From contig JAHAJA010000016.1 in assembly GCA_018372435.1 (NCBI GenBank), positions 19,376-83,375 of the forward strand: DNA of 64,000 nucleotides. The letters are read 5' to 3'. Below, piece after piece: positions 44,414 through 53,647 of the stretch (position 1 is its first letter; each line of letters starts with the position of its first letter). The translations under genes and the position numbers were made by a program. Under the pieces are notes generated by a model. The model ran no database searches. It worked only from the letters and a program-made list of their open reading frames with translations, and was not told where the DNA came from. This DNA is from Clostridiales bacterium (GTDB lineage: Bacteria; Bacillota; Clostridia; Lachnospirales; Lachnospiraceae).

Positions 44414-44710
44414 CTATTGATCTTCAAATACATCATAACGTTCAGAGAATTTATCTTCTCCGCATACAATTCTATCACCGGCTGCTTCTGTTATAATATA
44501 ATCACCATTCTTAATAAAAGAACGACCGCGCCGTGTATCAATATATGGACATACGACAGTACCGTCTTTACGAGTAAACGAAACTAGATTATCGGTCTTT
44601 ATCCAACCGTTGACGACCATTTTGCTCCATAATTCAAATCCATCTTCGATACCTTTATTCAGTTCATATTGGACTGCTTCTACAGGTAAACGAGTTCGTA
44701 GATACTTCAT
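44414..44710 (-). CDS. Phage-like small protein
   Basis: 98 residues. The start MKYLRTRLPVEAVQYE and the end KNGDYIITEAAGDRIVCGEDKFSERYDVFED follow the pattern of a small protein often found in phages and prophages (a KP-V-EAVQ start, and a GDYII...D-F--Y end). Function unknown. It stands alone here with its own promoter, AAAGGA ribosome site and shared terminator, and no other phage genes are near. Confidence 0.6.
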   Translation of the reverse strand: MKYLRTRLPVEAVQYELNKGIEDGFELWSKMVVNGWIKTDNLVSFTRKDGTVVCPYIDTRRGRSFIKNGDYIITEAAGDRIVCGEDKFSERYDVFEDQ

Positions 44711-44744
44711 AAACTCACGTCCTTTCTACTGCTATTTGATATAT

Positions 44745-44773
44745 ATTATACATGAATTCACAATGTATAACAA
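44745..44773 (-). promoter_or_regulatory. Candidate promoter of the phage-like gene
   Basis: Minus strand TTGTTA (44768-44773), 17-bp spacer, TATAAT (44745-44750), about 30 bases upstream of the ATG. Confidence 0.5.
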
Positions 44774-44923
44774 TGGGACAGTAGAACCTAATGTCGACAA
44801 TATATCTGTGTTTTATCGTATCCCTTTAATTGCCTACTTTGACTTATTAACTCAAACTTCGCGCTTGAAGATTTAGAGGAGTAGATCATTGCTATATTTA
44901 ACGAAAAACCCGCTCTCGCTTAG

Positions 44924-44947
44924 CTTCGCACTTTTTTATGTGCGAAG
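44924..44947. terminator. Hairpin CTTCGCAC/GTGCGAAG after the EamA gene
   Basis: Perfect 8-bp arms at 44924-44931 and 44940-44947. On the minus strand a further GC-rich segment and TTTTTCG follow, so it is the probable terminator of the exporter gene. Its arms equal those of the repeat at 20246-20300. Confidence 0.6.
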
Positions 44948-44955
44948 TGAAGTTA

Positions 44956-45840
44956 TTACCCCTTCTTTTTAAGAAAGGATAATTTGGTTTCGGAAACAAC
45001 GATGGAGATGAATATCAATATAAATCCTATTACAAGTCGTACAGTAAGTTTATCACCAAAGAATAATACGGAGAATAATACTCCGAATACAGATTCCAAG
45101 CTTAGAATTAAGGAAGCTGATGATGGAGGGGTGTATTTTTGACCTACATTTTGTAATAACAGTGTGGCTGCAGTTGCAAAGCAAACTAAGTATAAGATCC
45201 CAATAATTGAACCTGCCTGGATATCCGATATCTTAGGAGCAGTCTCGAAGATGAGAGTAACAAACAAGGAGAAGATGGCGGAGAAACCAAATTGCAAAAT
45301 CGTTAAAAGAATAGCATCTCTACCTTGCGTTAGTTTAGCAACGGCAACCATATGTATAGCGAAGAAGAAACCGCCGAGTAGGGTGAGTAAATCACCAGTT
45401 CCGATTGTAAGGTTTTGTGTTAATGATACAAATCCAATTCCAGCAAAGCAAAGTAAAGCAGCAAGGAAATTATATCGATCTGGGCGTGTATGGTTAACAA
45501 ACCAATATAGGAATGGAACTACAACACAATAGATTGCTGTTAAGAAAGCATTTTTACCCGGAGTGGTATTCGTTATACCGATCGTTTGGGAACAATATGC
45601 AATGAATAAGAAGAAACCTATAATAGCACCTGATACTAAGTAGTCCTTATTAATTAAGCGAAGTCTTTTGTGATAGATTACACTTAGCAATATGCAAGCA
45701 AGGAAAAACCGTATAGCTAAGAGCATATTAGGTGGAAGTACGTCTACCGTGTTTTTTACAATAATAAAGGAGCTACCCCATATTATAGCGGCCATAAAAA
45801 GAGCTAATTTGGCCAGTAGAGAAATGTTTTTTGTCTTCAT
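44956..45840 (-). CDS. EamA/DMT-family transporter
   Basis: 294 residues with ten predicted helices in two EamA halves; AIIWGSSFIIVKN starts the first repeat and the second half ends in SLESVFGVLFSVLFFGDKLT. These are metabolite exporters or permeases of unknown substrate. Start assigned to the ATG at 45840 because AAAGGA lies eight bases upstream; the frame is open 12 codons further. Confidence 0.85.
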   Translation of the reverse strand: MKTKNISLLAKLALFMAAIIWGSSFIIVKNTVDVLPPNMLLAIRFFLACILLSVIYHKRLRLINKDYLVSGAIIGFFLFIAYCSQTIGITNTTPGKNAFLTAIYCVVVPFLYWFVNHTRPDRYNFLAALLCFAGIGFVSLTQNLTIGTGDLLTLLGGFFFAIHMVAVAKLTQGRDAILLTILQFGFSAIFSLFVTLIFETAPKISDIQAGSIIGILYLVCFATAATLLLQNVGQKYTPPSSASLILSLESVFGVLFSVLFFGDKLTVRLVIGFILIFISIVVSETKLSFLKKKG

Positions 45841-46041
45841 AGTGCACATCCTTTGTCTGATTTGTAAAAGTAGCATTTTATAAGGTATTTACCGAAAGCG
45901 TAATACTACAAGTATAATCATATAAGAAACTCCTAGCTTCGTCTACAACAAATTACCCATTTATTTTATTAACTTAGGTTATAGGTATATACAGTAAATA
46001 AGGATAAGTAAATTACGATTGTTAGGTATTATTTGAAAGAA

Positions 46042-46070
46042 TTGACATCTATATGATTCGACAATATAAT
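46042..46070 (+). promoter_or_regulatory. Consensus sigma-A promoter of the chemoreceptor gene
   Basis: TTGACA (46042-46047), 17-bp spacer, TATAAT (46065-46070): both hexamers perfect. It lies 54 bp upstream of the chemoreceptor ATG. Confidence 0.85.
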
Positions 46071-46123
46071 TAGCTCATTATGCTTCAAAAAACTAAACTT
46101 ACAAATGGGGATGTGCAAGGATT

Positions 46124-48292
46124 ATGCTAAAAGAAAAGATGAGATATCTAAGTAATCGTAGACTACATAGGCAATCAGAATCGGTGTTCGAAGGAATTTC
46201 CAATGGTAGAAAGAAAGCGTTAGATAATTGGTTTAAGGATCAATGGAGGCAGATTGAGAGTATTGAGAAGTCATTACGATCATCTTCAGAAGAGCGGGAG
46301 GCTTTTGAAGAGATTATTGCAGATGTGCAAAATCGATATGAAGACTTTCTAGAAATATTCATTGTAGATGAGAAGGGGATTATTATAGTATCTTCCTTTA
46401 CTCCTCATAATGGTAAGGATTATAGCAGCTTTCCTGGTTATGAAAAAGCAAAGAATAAGGAACGATATATGTATGGACCTTATTGCGACAAGATGACAGT
46501 AGACATTCAGGCTGAGAATAAGTTATTTGTTGATGAAGTGACCTTGATGTTTTCTTCTCCGTTTGAGAATAATGGTATAGACTATACTCTCTATGTGAGA
46601 ATACTCAATGATGATATGTCTAATGTGATACAGGAAGAGGATACACATGTATATAAAGAATCAGGAGATAACTACCTCTTTATGATACAGAATAATAGAG
46701 GAATATTGTCTGGCACTGCCATATCAAGAAGCAGATTTGAAGATCGGACATTTACTCATGGAGAGAATTTGAAAGATGGGGTTAAAACTTCTAGATGGGG
46801 AACGGTTCAGATTAAGGAACATACGGAGTTTGAGATACGTTTTACTGATCCAGCAACTAATGAACTTCATCCTGGAGTGCAAGCAACTATAGATAAAGGT
46901 GAAAACCTTGATTGTTGGCCAGGATACCCAGACTATCGTCACATCTTAGTTGGTGGTAAGGGGACGAAAGTTATACCACCGTATTCCGACGAAGTATGGG
47001 GAATGATGTGCGAGGGTGATATTGCAGAGATTTATAAGTTTCATGGATTATCTAGAATCATGCCACTTAGCATGGCGTTCATAACCGCTATTGTTGCCGT
47101 AATTAGTTTGCTAGCGGGAGAATATCTTACAACTGCGGTAACAGGGGTGATATATATAGGGATTGTATCACTTGCCATGTACATATTAACTAAGAAATTC
47201 ATTGTTAAGCCTATTAATAGTACAGTAAAAATTCTAAGAAATATAGCAGAAGGAGAGGGAGACCTTACCAAACGTGTAACAATTAATGCGCCAAATGAAA
47301 TAGGTGAACTGGGCAGATGGTTCAATAAGTTTATAAGCAATCAGATGCATATGATACGCCGAGTTGGGAATTCTGTTAGGTCAGAACAGCATGCTATAAA
47401 AAGGGTAACAAGAGCATCTAAGAAAATAGAAGGAAGTATCTCTAGTATCGAAGATACAATTAATGTGTTAACAAACAACTCCATTGAGCAAAACACGCTG
47501 TTTCGTAATACACAGACAGAAGTATTAAAGATAGCAGATTCCTTCCAGAAAAACGAAGAACTTCAGACTATGATGAAAGAGATTCAAAGTAAGACTGCAA
47601 GTACTAGCGAGGCTGCTGATTCTGCCAAAGACGTTACCAAGCAGGTTTTATTGTCTATTGAAGAGTTGGAATCTGCTATGGGTAAGGCCATAACAAGTAT
47701 TGGTCAATTAGAAGAAAAATCACAACAAATTACGAATATCGTAAGTACGATTGCAAGTATTAGTAATCAGACGAACCTCCTTGCATTAAATGCATCGATT
47801 GAGGCAGCAAGAGCAGGAGATGCAGGTCGCGGCTTTGCAGTAGTAGCAGAAGAAATTAAAAAGTTATCAACAGACACGCAAGAAGCAACCAAAGTGATTG
47901 AAGGATTAATCCGTGCAATTCAAGAAGAAATCGGTAATACCAATTCCAATATCGAGGTCATTGATGAGAAAGTTAAAGTAAGTGTTAAGAGTACAAAAGA
48001 AAGTACGAAAGCAGTTGAACTGGTTGTTGATGTATCAAACAGTATATCAACAATTCTAGATATTATGGAAGATGAGAATGCAGTCATAATGGAAGTTAGT
48101 AGTAGCATATCTGACATGGCTAGTAAGAGTGAAATGAGCGTTCAGATTGGTGAGGAAAGTAACCAATTAGCAAAAGATAAGATTCAGGATATTATGAAAC
48201 AAGTGGAGAAATTAAAGAAAGTTTTAGAGGGGCTAGAGTATTCCTCTAATGATTTAGATGAGATTGTTGGAGCGTTCCAAGTTACGTCTTAA
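46124..48292 (+). CDS. Methyl-accepting chemotaxis protein with N-terminal soluble sensor region
   Basis: 722 residues. Residues 1-305 form a soluble sensor region (Cache-like segments such as FLEIFIVDEKGIIIVSS). There is no hydrophobic segment at the N-terminus; the only membrane part is a helix pair at about 311-360. HAMP follows (360-413) and then the coiled-coil signalling domain, whose hairpin tip NLLALNASIEAARAGDAGRGFAVVAEEIKKLS is canonical. Usual chemoreceptors have a helix before the sensor region, so here the sensor probably faces the cytoplasm. Downstream terminator not clear. Confidence 0.9.
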   Translation: MLKEKMRYLSNRRLHRQSESVFEGISNGRKKALDNWFKDQWRQIESIEKSLRSSSEEREAFEEIIADVQNRYEDFLEIFIVDEKGIIIVSSFTPHNGKDYSSFPGYEKAKNKERYMYGPYCDKMTVDIQAENKLFVDEVTLMFSSPFENNGIDYTLYVRILNDDMSNVIQEEDTHVYKESGDNYLFMIQNNRGILSGTAISRSRFEDRTFTHGENLKDGVKTSRWGTVQIKEHTEFEIRFTDPATNELHPGVQATIDKGENLDCWPGYPDYRHILVGGKGTKVIPPYSDEVWGMMCEGDIAEIYKFHGLSRIMPLSMAFITAIVAVISLLAGEYLTTAVTGVIYIGIVSLAMYILTKKFIVKPINSTVKILRNIAEGEGDLTKRVTINAPNEIGELGRWFNKFISNQMHMIRRVGNSVRSEQHAIKRVTRASKKIEGSISSIEDTINVLTNNSIEQNTLFRNTQTEVLKIADSFQKNEELQTMMKEIQSKTASTSEAADSAKDVTKQVLLSIEELESAMGKAITSIGQLEEKSQQITNIVSTIASISNQTNLLALNASIEAARAGDAGRGFAVVAEEIKKLSTDTQEATKVIEGLIRAIQEEIGNTNSNIEVIDEKVKVSVKSTKESTKAVELVVDVSNSISTILDIMEDENAVIMEVSSSISDMASKSEMSVQIGEESNQLAKDKIQDIMKQVEKLKKVLEGLEYSSNDLDEIVGAFQVTS

Positions 48293-48367
48293 TTATATAA
48301 TTAGCGTTGCATAAAATTCCTATAGTAAGCATAGATTGTAAAAACAAGGTTACTAGGGGGACTCCTC

Positions 48368-48628
48368 TTGAAAGGGTACATAGAAGAGCGAGCAGTCGAT
48401 ATAGCAAACTATATTATCGATTACAATGCAACAGTTAGGCAAACCGCAAAGAAATTTGGAATTTCCAAATCGACGGTACATAAAGACGTAACGGAACGAC
48501 TTCCATTTATTAATCGCGCCCTTGCCGAACGAGCACGTGTTGTGCTTGATTTGAACAAGTCAGAGAGACATATTCGAGGTGGTCTTGCAACAAGAGAGAA
48601 ATACCTACACAGAGTAGGAGAAAGATAA
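48368..48628 (+). CDS. spoIIID: Stage III sporulation transcriptional regulator SpoIIID
   Basis: An 86-residue DNA-binding protein of the mother cell. The helix-turn-helix is VRQTAKKFGISKSTVHKDVTERLP and the C-terminal basic tail HIRGGLATREKYLH is characteristic. Starts at TTG 48368 behind CTAGGGGGAC. It switches mother-cell gene expression between sigma-E and sigma-K, showing that the organism sporulates. Confidence 0.95.
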   Translation: MKGYIEERAVDIANYIIDYNATVRQTAKKFGISKSTVHKDVTERLPFINRALAERARVVLDLNKSERHIRGGLATREKYLHRVGER

Positions 48629-48835
48629 TTCATAAGAGCTATCGTACTAGGGGATCTTGGTATGGTGGCTCTTTCTTATGTATTAGAAAATTAGGAGTAC
48701 CTTGACAAGGTGAGTGATAAGTTCCTATAATGATATCATAATCTAGAATTAGTACTATAGACCTAAGTCGATGTTCTTTCTCGACAAAAGAAATAATTGG
48801 GAGATGCAAAACCAGAATACAGGAATGGGGAAAGT

Positions 48836-49459
48836 ATGAGAACACTTGATGAAGTTGATAAGAGAGTAATAGAAGTTACGAGAGAACTGTTTTTACAACA
48901 GGGAATGCAGAAGACGGAGATGAAGCACATAGCAAAGCAGGCTGGCATAGGTAGGAGTACCTTATATCGACATTTTGTCAGCAAGGAAGCTATATCCTTC
49001 TATATTGCCAAGGATATCATAGTTGAATTACATGAATTCTCAATTGAAGATCAAATAACGGATAATATGAAAGGATATGATAAGCTTGCATTATATTTGA
49101 AAGCCATGGCTAAGACAATGATTGAAAATCCAGAGAAGGTTCGTTTTCTAGATGAATTTGACCAAGTATTTACGGAGGTTTACCCAGATAGTGAAGAAGC
49201 AGATGCGTACGTTTCCTTCAACAACGCATATAGGAGTCCTGCCTTTAGTTACTATAATGAGGGGATAAGGGACGGAAGTATACAAAAAAGCAAAGAATCT
49301 TTTGATGAGATTGATACTATACTAATGTTGATATGGGGATTAGCACAAAGAGTAATACCAAGAGAACAGCATTATATACAAGAGCATAACAGATCAGGTG
49401 CAGAATACTTTCAAGAATCGTTGAATTTGCTGTTGAAGTCTTTAAGGAATACTATTTGA
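48836..49459 (+). CDS. TetR/AcrR-family transcriptional regulator
   Basis: A 207-residue repressor-type protein. The HTH is MKHIAKQAGIGRSTLYRHFVSKEAI near the N-terminus; the rest is the helical ligand domain, unrelated to a named group. Start at ATG 48836 (MRTLDEVDKR) with GGGG six bases upstream; an in-frame TTG 39 bases before is less likely. Its target is unknown; neighbours are spoIIID and, after a terminator, the rnf operon. Confidence 0.85.
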   Translation: MRTLDEVDKRVIEVTRELFLQQGMQKTEMKHIAKQAGIGRSTLYRHFVSKEAISFYIAKDIIVELHEFSIEDQITDNMKGYDKLALYLKAMAKTMIENPEKVRFLDEFDQVFTEVYPDSEEADAYVSFNNAYRSPAFSYYNEGIRDGSIQKSKESFDEIDTILMLIWGLAQRVIPREQHYIQEHNRSGAEYFQESLNLLLKSLRNTI

Positions 49460-49513
49460 CACCTTTGGTAGAATATGATAGAATCTGTAATATAAGTGGG
49501 TACATATTGGATT

Positions 49514-49535
49514 AGCTCTTTAAAGAGCTTTTTTA
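49514..49535 (+). terminator. Terminator after the TetR gene
   Basis: AGCTCTTTAAAGAGCT (49514-49529) is a perfect palindrome followed by a run of T. Just after it, GCCCGACATGGG (about 49539-49550) equals part of the 5' end of the group II intron at 63860. The rest of the spacer up to the rnf promoter has no gene that I can see. Confidence 0.8.
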
Positions 49536-49824
49536 TTAGCCCGACATGGGACACGTGTATCAACTTATACTGTTCAACTTTATGTTCGTGAATTAGATAG
49601 TTTTGAAGTATAGTTGCAATCGCCACATTGTACAAAGACGTGTAAATTACTATGAGAGAACAAGGAATAAAATTCGTAAAAAGTGTGTGTTATAACGATA
49701 ATATGAGTCTTGTTTATTAGATATATTAATATTTAGTAGACAAGGCTCCTTTGTATGCGCTTTCAACAAAATAAAATAAATTATGACTTATTCTAACAAA
49801 ACATTGCTAAATAAATAACATTTA

Positions 49825-49853
49825 TTGAATATAAAGTAAAATTTTATTATAAT
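49825..49853 (+). promoter_or_regulatory. Promoter of the rnf operon
   Basis: TTGAAT (49825-49830), 17-bp spacer, TATAAT (49848-49853), in very AT-rich DNA about 75 bp upstream of rnfC. Confidence 0.75.
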
Positions 49854-49925
49854 ATACATATTGTTTTCAATACTAGTGAAAGCAGGAATAATCCGTTTCA
49901 CAATAAAGGAAAAGAGGGAATAAGA

Positions 49926-51245
49926 ATGTCATTGTCAACATTTAAAGGTGGAATTCATCCTTATGAAGGCAAGGAATTGTCAAAGGATAAGCCTGTTAAA
50001 GTGGTTCTACCAAAGGGAGAACTAGTTTATCCAATGTCTCAACATATCGGGGCACCTGCAAAACCTGTAGTAGCAGTCGGGGATCGTGTTTTGGCTGGGC
50101 AAATCATAGGAGAGGCGCAAGGTTATGTATCGGTGAATGTAATTGCCTCTGTCTCAGGTACTGTTAAGGCAATTGAGAAGCGACTTGTTGTATCTGGAAA
50201 CAAAGAAACGGTAATTGTAGTAGAAAATGATGATAAGTATGAGTCAATTCAGTCTATTGGGCAGAAGCGCGATTATACTACATTATCCAAGGAAGAAATA
50301 CGTAGTATTGTAAAAGATGCTGGTCTTGTAGGTATGGGTGGAGCAGGATTTCCTACACATGTAAAAATTACGCCAAAAGATGATAGTAAGATTGAATATG
50401 TAATCGTTAATGGAGCAGAGTGTGAACCATATCTTACATCTGATTATCGTATGATGATGGAAGAGACTAGTAAGATTGTAGAAGGCTTAAAAGTAATTCT
50501 AGCATTATTTGAGAATGCTAAGGGTATTATTGCAGTAGAGGATAATAAACCAGAAGCAATTAAGAAGTTAGAGGAACTAGTTAAGGATGAAGAGAAAATC
50601 CAGGTTAAAGTTCTTAAAACCAAATTCCCACAAGGTGCAGAGCGTCAATTGATCTATATGTCAACAGGAAGAAAGATTAATTCTACAATGCTTCCAGCTG
50701 ATGTTGGTTGCGTCGTTAACAATATTGATACGTGTATATCAATATATATGGCTGTATGCGAATCGACACCTCTTATGAGAAGAATTATTACAGTTACAGG
50801 TGATGCGATAAAGGATCCATGTAACGTAAATGTTAAGACAGGTACCAACTACAGAGAGTTAGTAGAAGCAGTAGGAGGATTTGTTACAAAGCCAGAAAAG
50901 ATTGTATCTGGTGGACCGATGATGGGAATTGCATTATTCTCATTAGATATTCCAGTAACGAAGACTTCATCAGCACTTCTTTGTATGACAAAAGACGAGG
51001 TAGCAGAACAGGAACCTACAGCGTGTATCAGGTGCGGACGTTGTGTACAAGCCTGTCCAAGTAAATTAATTCCTCAGAAGATGCTTGAATATGCAGAGAA
51101 TTTTGATGAAGAAGGTTTTGTAAAGATGAATGGTATGGAATGCTATGAATGTGGTTGCTGTACCTATGTATGTCCAGCTAAGCGTAGATTAACACAAGCA
51201 TTTAAACAGACAAGAAGAAGTGTCTTAGATAGTAGAAAGAAGTAA
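49926..51245 (+). CDS. rnfC: Rnf complex subunit C, NADH-binding
   Basis: Soluble subunit with the NAD/FMN site, 439 residues. N-terminal barrel-like domain (GGIHPYEGKELSKDKPV), GMGGAGFPTHVK and NGAECEPYLTSDYR for nucleotide binding, and two [4Fe-4S] motifs near the end: CIRCGRCVQACP and CYECGCCTYVCP. First gene of rnfCDGEAB, the order seen in Acetobacterium and clostridia. The complex oxidises ferredoxin, reduces NAD+ and pumps Na+ or H+. Confidence 0.95.
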   Translation: MSLSTFKGGIHPYEGKELSKDKPVKVVLPKGELVYPMSQHIGAPAKPVVAVGDRVLAGQIIGEAQGYVSVNVIASVSGTVKAIEKRLVVSGNKETVIVVENDDKYESIQSIGQKRDYTTLSKEEIRSIVKDAGLVGMGGAGFPTHVKITPKDDSKIEYVIVNGAECEPYLTSDYRMMMEETSKIVEGLKVILALFENAKGIIAVEDNKPEAIKKLEELVKDEEKIQVKVLKTKFPQGAERQLIYMSTGRKINSTMLPADVGCVVNNIDTCISIYMAVCESTPLMRRIITVTGDAIKDPCNVNVKTGTNYRELVEAVGGFVTKPEKIVSGGPMMGIALFSLDIPVTKTSSALLCMTKDEVAEQEPTACIRCGRCVQACPSKLIPQKMLEYAENFDEEGFVKMNGMECYECGCCTYVCPAKRRLTQAFKQTRRSVLDSRKK

Positions 51246-51343
51246 TGTAATAACAAGGTAGGCTGCGTAGAGAAATTGACGTGGTTGATTTGGAAAGCAT
51301 TGCTTTATAGGAATATAGAATATGAAATGAGAGGTGCAAAATC

Positions 51344-52282
51344 GTGAACGATTTGTTGAATGTATCAGCATCACCACATGTGAGAAGTAAGGATTCTACA
51401 AGCATAATTATGCGAGATGTGGCACTTGCGTTGGTACCAGCCAGTATAGCTGGGATTATTAATTTCGGTTTGAAAGCATTATTAATTATAATAGTAACTA
51501 TAGCAACATGCGTACTAACAGAGTATATATACCAAAAATGTATGCATAAAAAAGTTACAACTTCGGACTTCAGTGCACTTGTAACTGGTCTGTTACTAGC
51601 ATTGAATCTACCATCTACTGTTCCTTTATGGATACCAATCATTGGTGGTGTGTTTGCAATTTTAGTTGTTAAGCAATTATATGGTGGATTAGGACAGAAC
51701 TTTATGAATCCAGCATTAGCGGCTAGATGTTTCTTATTAATATCCTTCACTGGAAGAATGACCACGTTTACATATGACGGAGTATCAGGAGCAACACCAC
51801 TTGCACTACTTAAGAGTGGTGAAGAGACGGCATCTGTTACAACAATGTTTCTAGGTAACATTGCGGGTACAATTGGAGAGACATCTGTTCTTGCACTATT
51901 ACTTGGAGCAGCATATCTTCTTTTAAGAAAAGTAATATCACTTCGCATTCCTTTCACTTATATAGGAAGTTTTATGATCTTCATCTTGATCTTTGGTGGA
52001 GAAGGATTTGATACTACCTTCTTATTAACACATCTTTTTGGTGGCGGTTTAATTCTTGGTGCTTTCTTTATGGCAACGGATTACGTATCAAGCCCAATTA
52101 CTCCAATGGGTCAGATTATATTTGGTATCTTACTTGGTGTGTTAACAGGAATCTTCCGATTATTCGGTGGTTCTGCCGAAGGTGTTTCTTATGCGATTAT
52201 CTTCTGCAATCTCTTAGTACCTTTGATTGAGAAGGTTACGCTACCAACACCATTTGGGAAGGAGCGTGCAAGACATGAGTAA
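51344..52282 (+). CDS. rnfD: Rnf complex subunit D
   Basis: A 312-residue membrane protein with about nine helices and covalent FMN. The FMN attachment motif is SGATPLALL (Thr), in the periplasmic loop at about residue 147. Begins at GTG 51344 behind GAGAGGTG and overlaps rnfG by eight bases. Confidence 0.94.
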   Translation: MNDLLNVSASPHVRSKDSTSIIMRDVALALVPASIAGIINFGLKALLIIIVTIATCVLTEYIYQKCMHKKVTTSDFSALVTGLLLALNLPSTVPLWIPIIGGVFAILVVKQLYGGLGQNFMNPALAARCFLLISFTGRMTTFTYDGVSGATPLALLKSGEETASVTTMFLGNIAGTIGETSVLALLLGAAYLLLRKVISLRIPFTYIGSFMIFILIFGGEGFDTTFLLTHLFGGGLILGAFFMATDYVSSPITPMGQIIFGILLGVLTGIFRLFGGSAEGVSYAIIFCNLLVPLIEKVTLPTPFGKERARHE

Positions 52283-52919
52283 AACAAGTGCGAAGAACAC
52301 GATTATAAAAGATGCATTGAAATTGTTTTGTATAACCTTAGTAGCAGGGGTGTTACTTGGATTTGTATATGAGATAACAAAAGATCCAATTAAAAAGCAA
52401 GAACAAGAAACAAAGCAGAGAGCATATCAGACAGTGTTTACAGATGCTACCTCCTTCAAGGAGAGCGATACGGTGACAGCCGCTGTAGAGAAATCCTCTG
52501 AGTTGCTATCTGATGCTACTATTACTGGAGGAGCTGATTTTTCCGGTATTACAATTAGTGAAGCATTAGAAGCGTATGATTCTTCTGATTCTTTAATTGG
52601 TTACGTAATGAACGTTATAACGTCGAATGGGTATGGTGGAGATATTAAAGTCTCAATTGGTATTCGTATGGACGGAACGGTAACAGGTATGGAAATTCTC
52701 TCAATAAGTGAGACTGCTGGTCTTGGAATGAAAGCAGCAGAAAGTAAATTCAAGAATCAATTCAAAGATAAGAATGTTGATCAGTTCGAATATACGAAAG
52801 TTGGAGCAACGAAAGAAAACGAAATTGACGCAATTAGTGGTGCAACAATTACAACAAAAGCAGTAACAGGGGCAGTGAATGCAGGAATTTGTTTTACTAA
52901 GAACTGCTTATTTCAATAG
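52275..52919 (+). CDS. rnfG: Rnf complex subunit G, covalent FMN
   Basis: 214 residues: one N-terminal membrane helix and an extracytoplasmic FMN-binding domain with the threonine of SGATITTKAVTGAV as the flavin attachment site. Start at ATG 52275 is set by AAGGAG at 52259-52264; the open frame extends upstream into rnfD. Confidence 0.94.
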   Translation: MSKTSAKNTIIKDALKLFCITLVAGVLLGFVYEITKDPIKKQEQETKQRAYQTVFTDATSFKESDTVTAAVEKSSELLSDATITGGADFSGITISEALEAYDSSDSLIGYVMNVITSNGYGGDIKVSIGIRMDGTVTGMEILSISETAGLGMKAAESKFKNQFKDKNVDQFEYTKVGATKENEIDAISGATITTKAVTGAVNAGICFTKNCLFQ

Positions 52920-52930
52920 GGGGTGTGGGA

Positions 52931-53647
52931 ATGAATAAATATTTGGAACGTCTATTTAATGGTATTATCAAAGAAAACCCTACCTTCGTGTTAATGCTTG
53001 GTATGTGTCCAACATTAGCGGTAACTACCTCAGCTATGAATGGTATGGGAATGGGACTAACAACAACTGTAGTATTAATTATGTCCAACATGTTGATTTC
53101 TATGTTGCGTAAAATGATACCTGACAGCGTAAGAATGCCAGCTTACATCGTGGTTGTTGCTTCCTTTGTTACAGTTGTACAGTTCGTGTTACAAGCATAT
53201 ATTCCATCTTTATATGATACATTGGGAATTTATATTCCTTTAATCGTTGTTAACTGTATTATCTTAGGTAGAGCAGAGTCTTATGCATCTAAGAATTCGG
53301 TAGGATTGTCTATCTTTGATGGTATGGGGATGGGTCTAGGATTCACGGTAGGTCTAACATTAATCGGTACATTTAGAGAAATCATTGGTAATGGTTCTAT
53401 CTTCAATGCTAATATTATGCCTAGTTCTTATGAACCAGCAACAATCTTTGTCTTAGCACCAGGTGCGTTTTTTGTACTTGCAATGTTAACGGCAATTCAA
53501 AACAAACTAAAAGCACCTTCTGCAACAAATGGAGAAGGAAAAGAAGAAGCAATTGCATGTGGTGGCAACTGTAGTAATTGCCATGGTGCTGATTGTGTAG
53601 CTAACCATGAGGCACTATCGAAGGAAAAGGAAGGGGAACAAAAGTAG
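52931..53647 (+). CDS. rnfE: Rnf complex subunit E with a C-terminal cysteine-rich tail
   Basis: A six-helix membrane subunit, 238 residues; NPTFVLMLGMCPTLAVT and SVGLSIFDGMGMGLGFT are the conserved cores, with the membrane Cys near the first helix. After the last helix a soluble tail of about 40 residues contains CGGNCSNCHGADC, four Cys and a His that could bind a metal or cluster. The tail goes beyond the usual end of RnfE. Start at ATG 52931, after AGGGGGTG; GTG 52925 is an alternative. Confidence 0.92.
   Translation: MNKYLERLFNGIIKENPTFVLMLGMCPTLAVTTSAMNGMGMGLTTTVVLIMSNMLISMLRKMIPDSVRMPAYIVVVASFVTVVQFVLQAYIPSLYDTLGIYIPLIVVNCIILGRAESYASKNSVGLSIFDGMGMGLGFTVGLTLIGTFREIIGNGSIFNANIMPSSYEPATIFVLAPGAFFVLAMLTAIQNKLKAPSATNGEGKEEAIACGGNCSNCHGADCVANHEALSKEKEGEQK

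Noticed and set aside
51202..51957. A 251-codon open frame antisense to rnfC/rnfD
   Set aside because: It lies fully opposite conserved rnf genes, has no ribosome site and its composition is that of a reverse-strand shadow.
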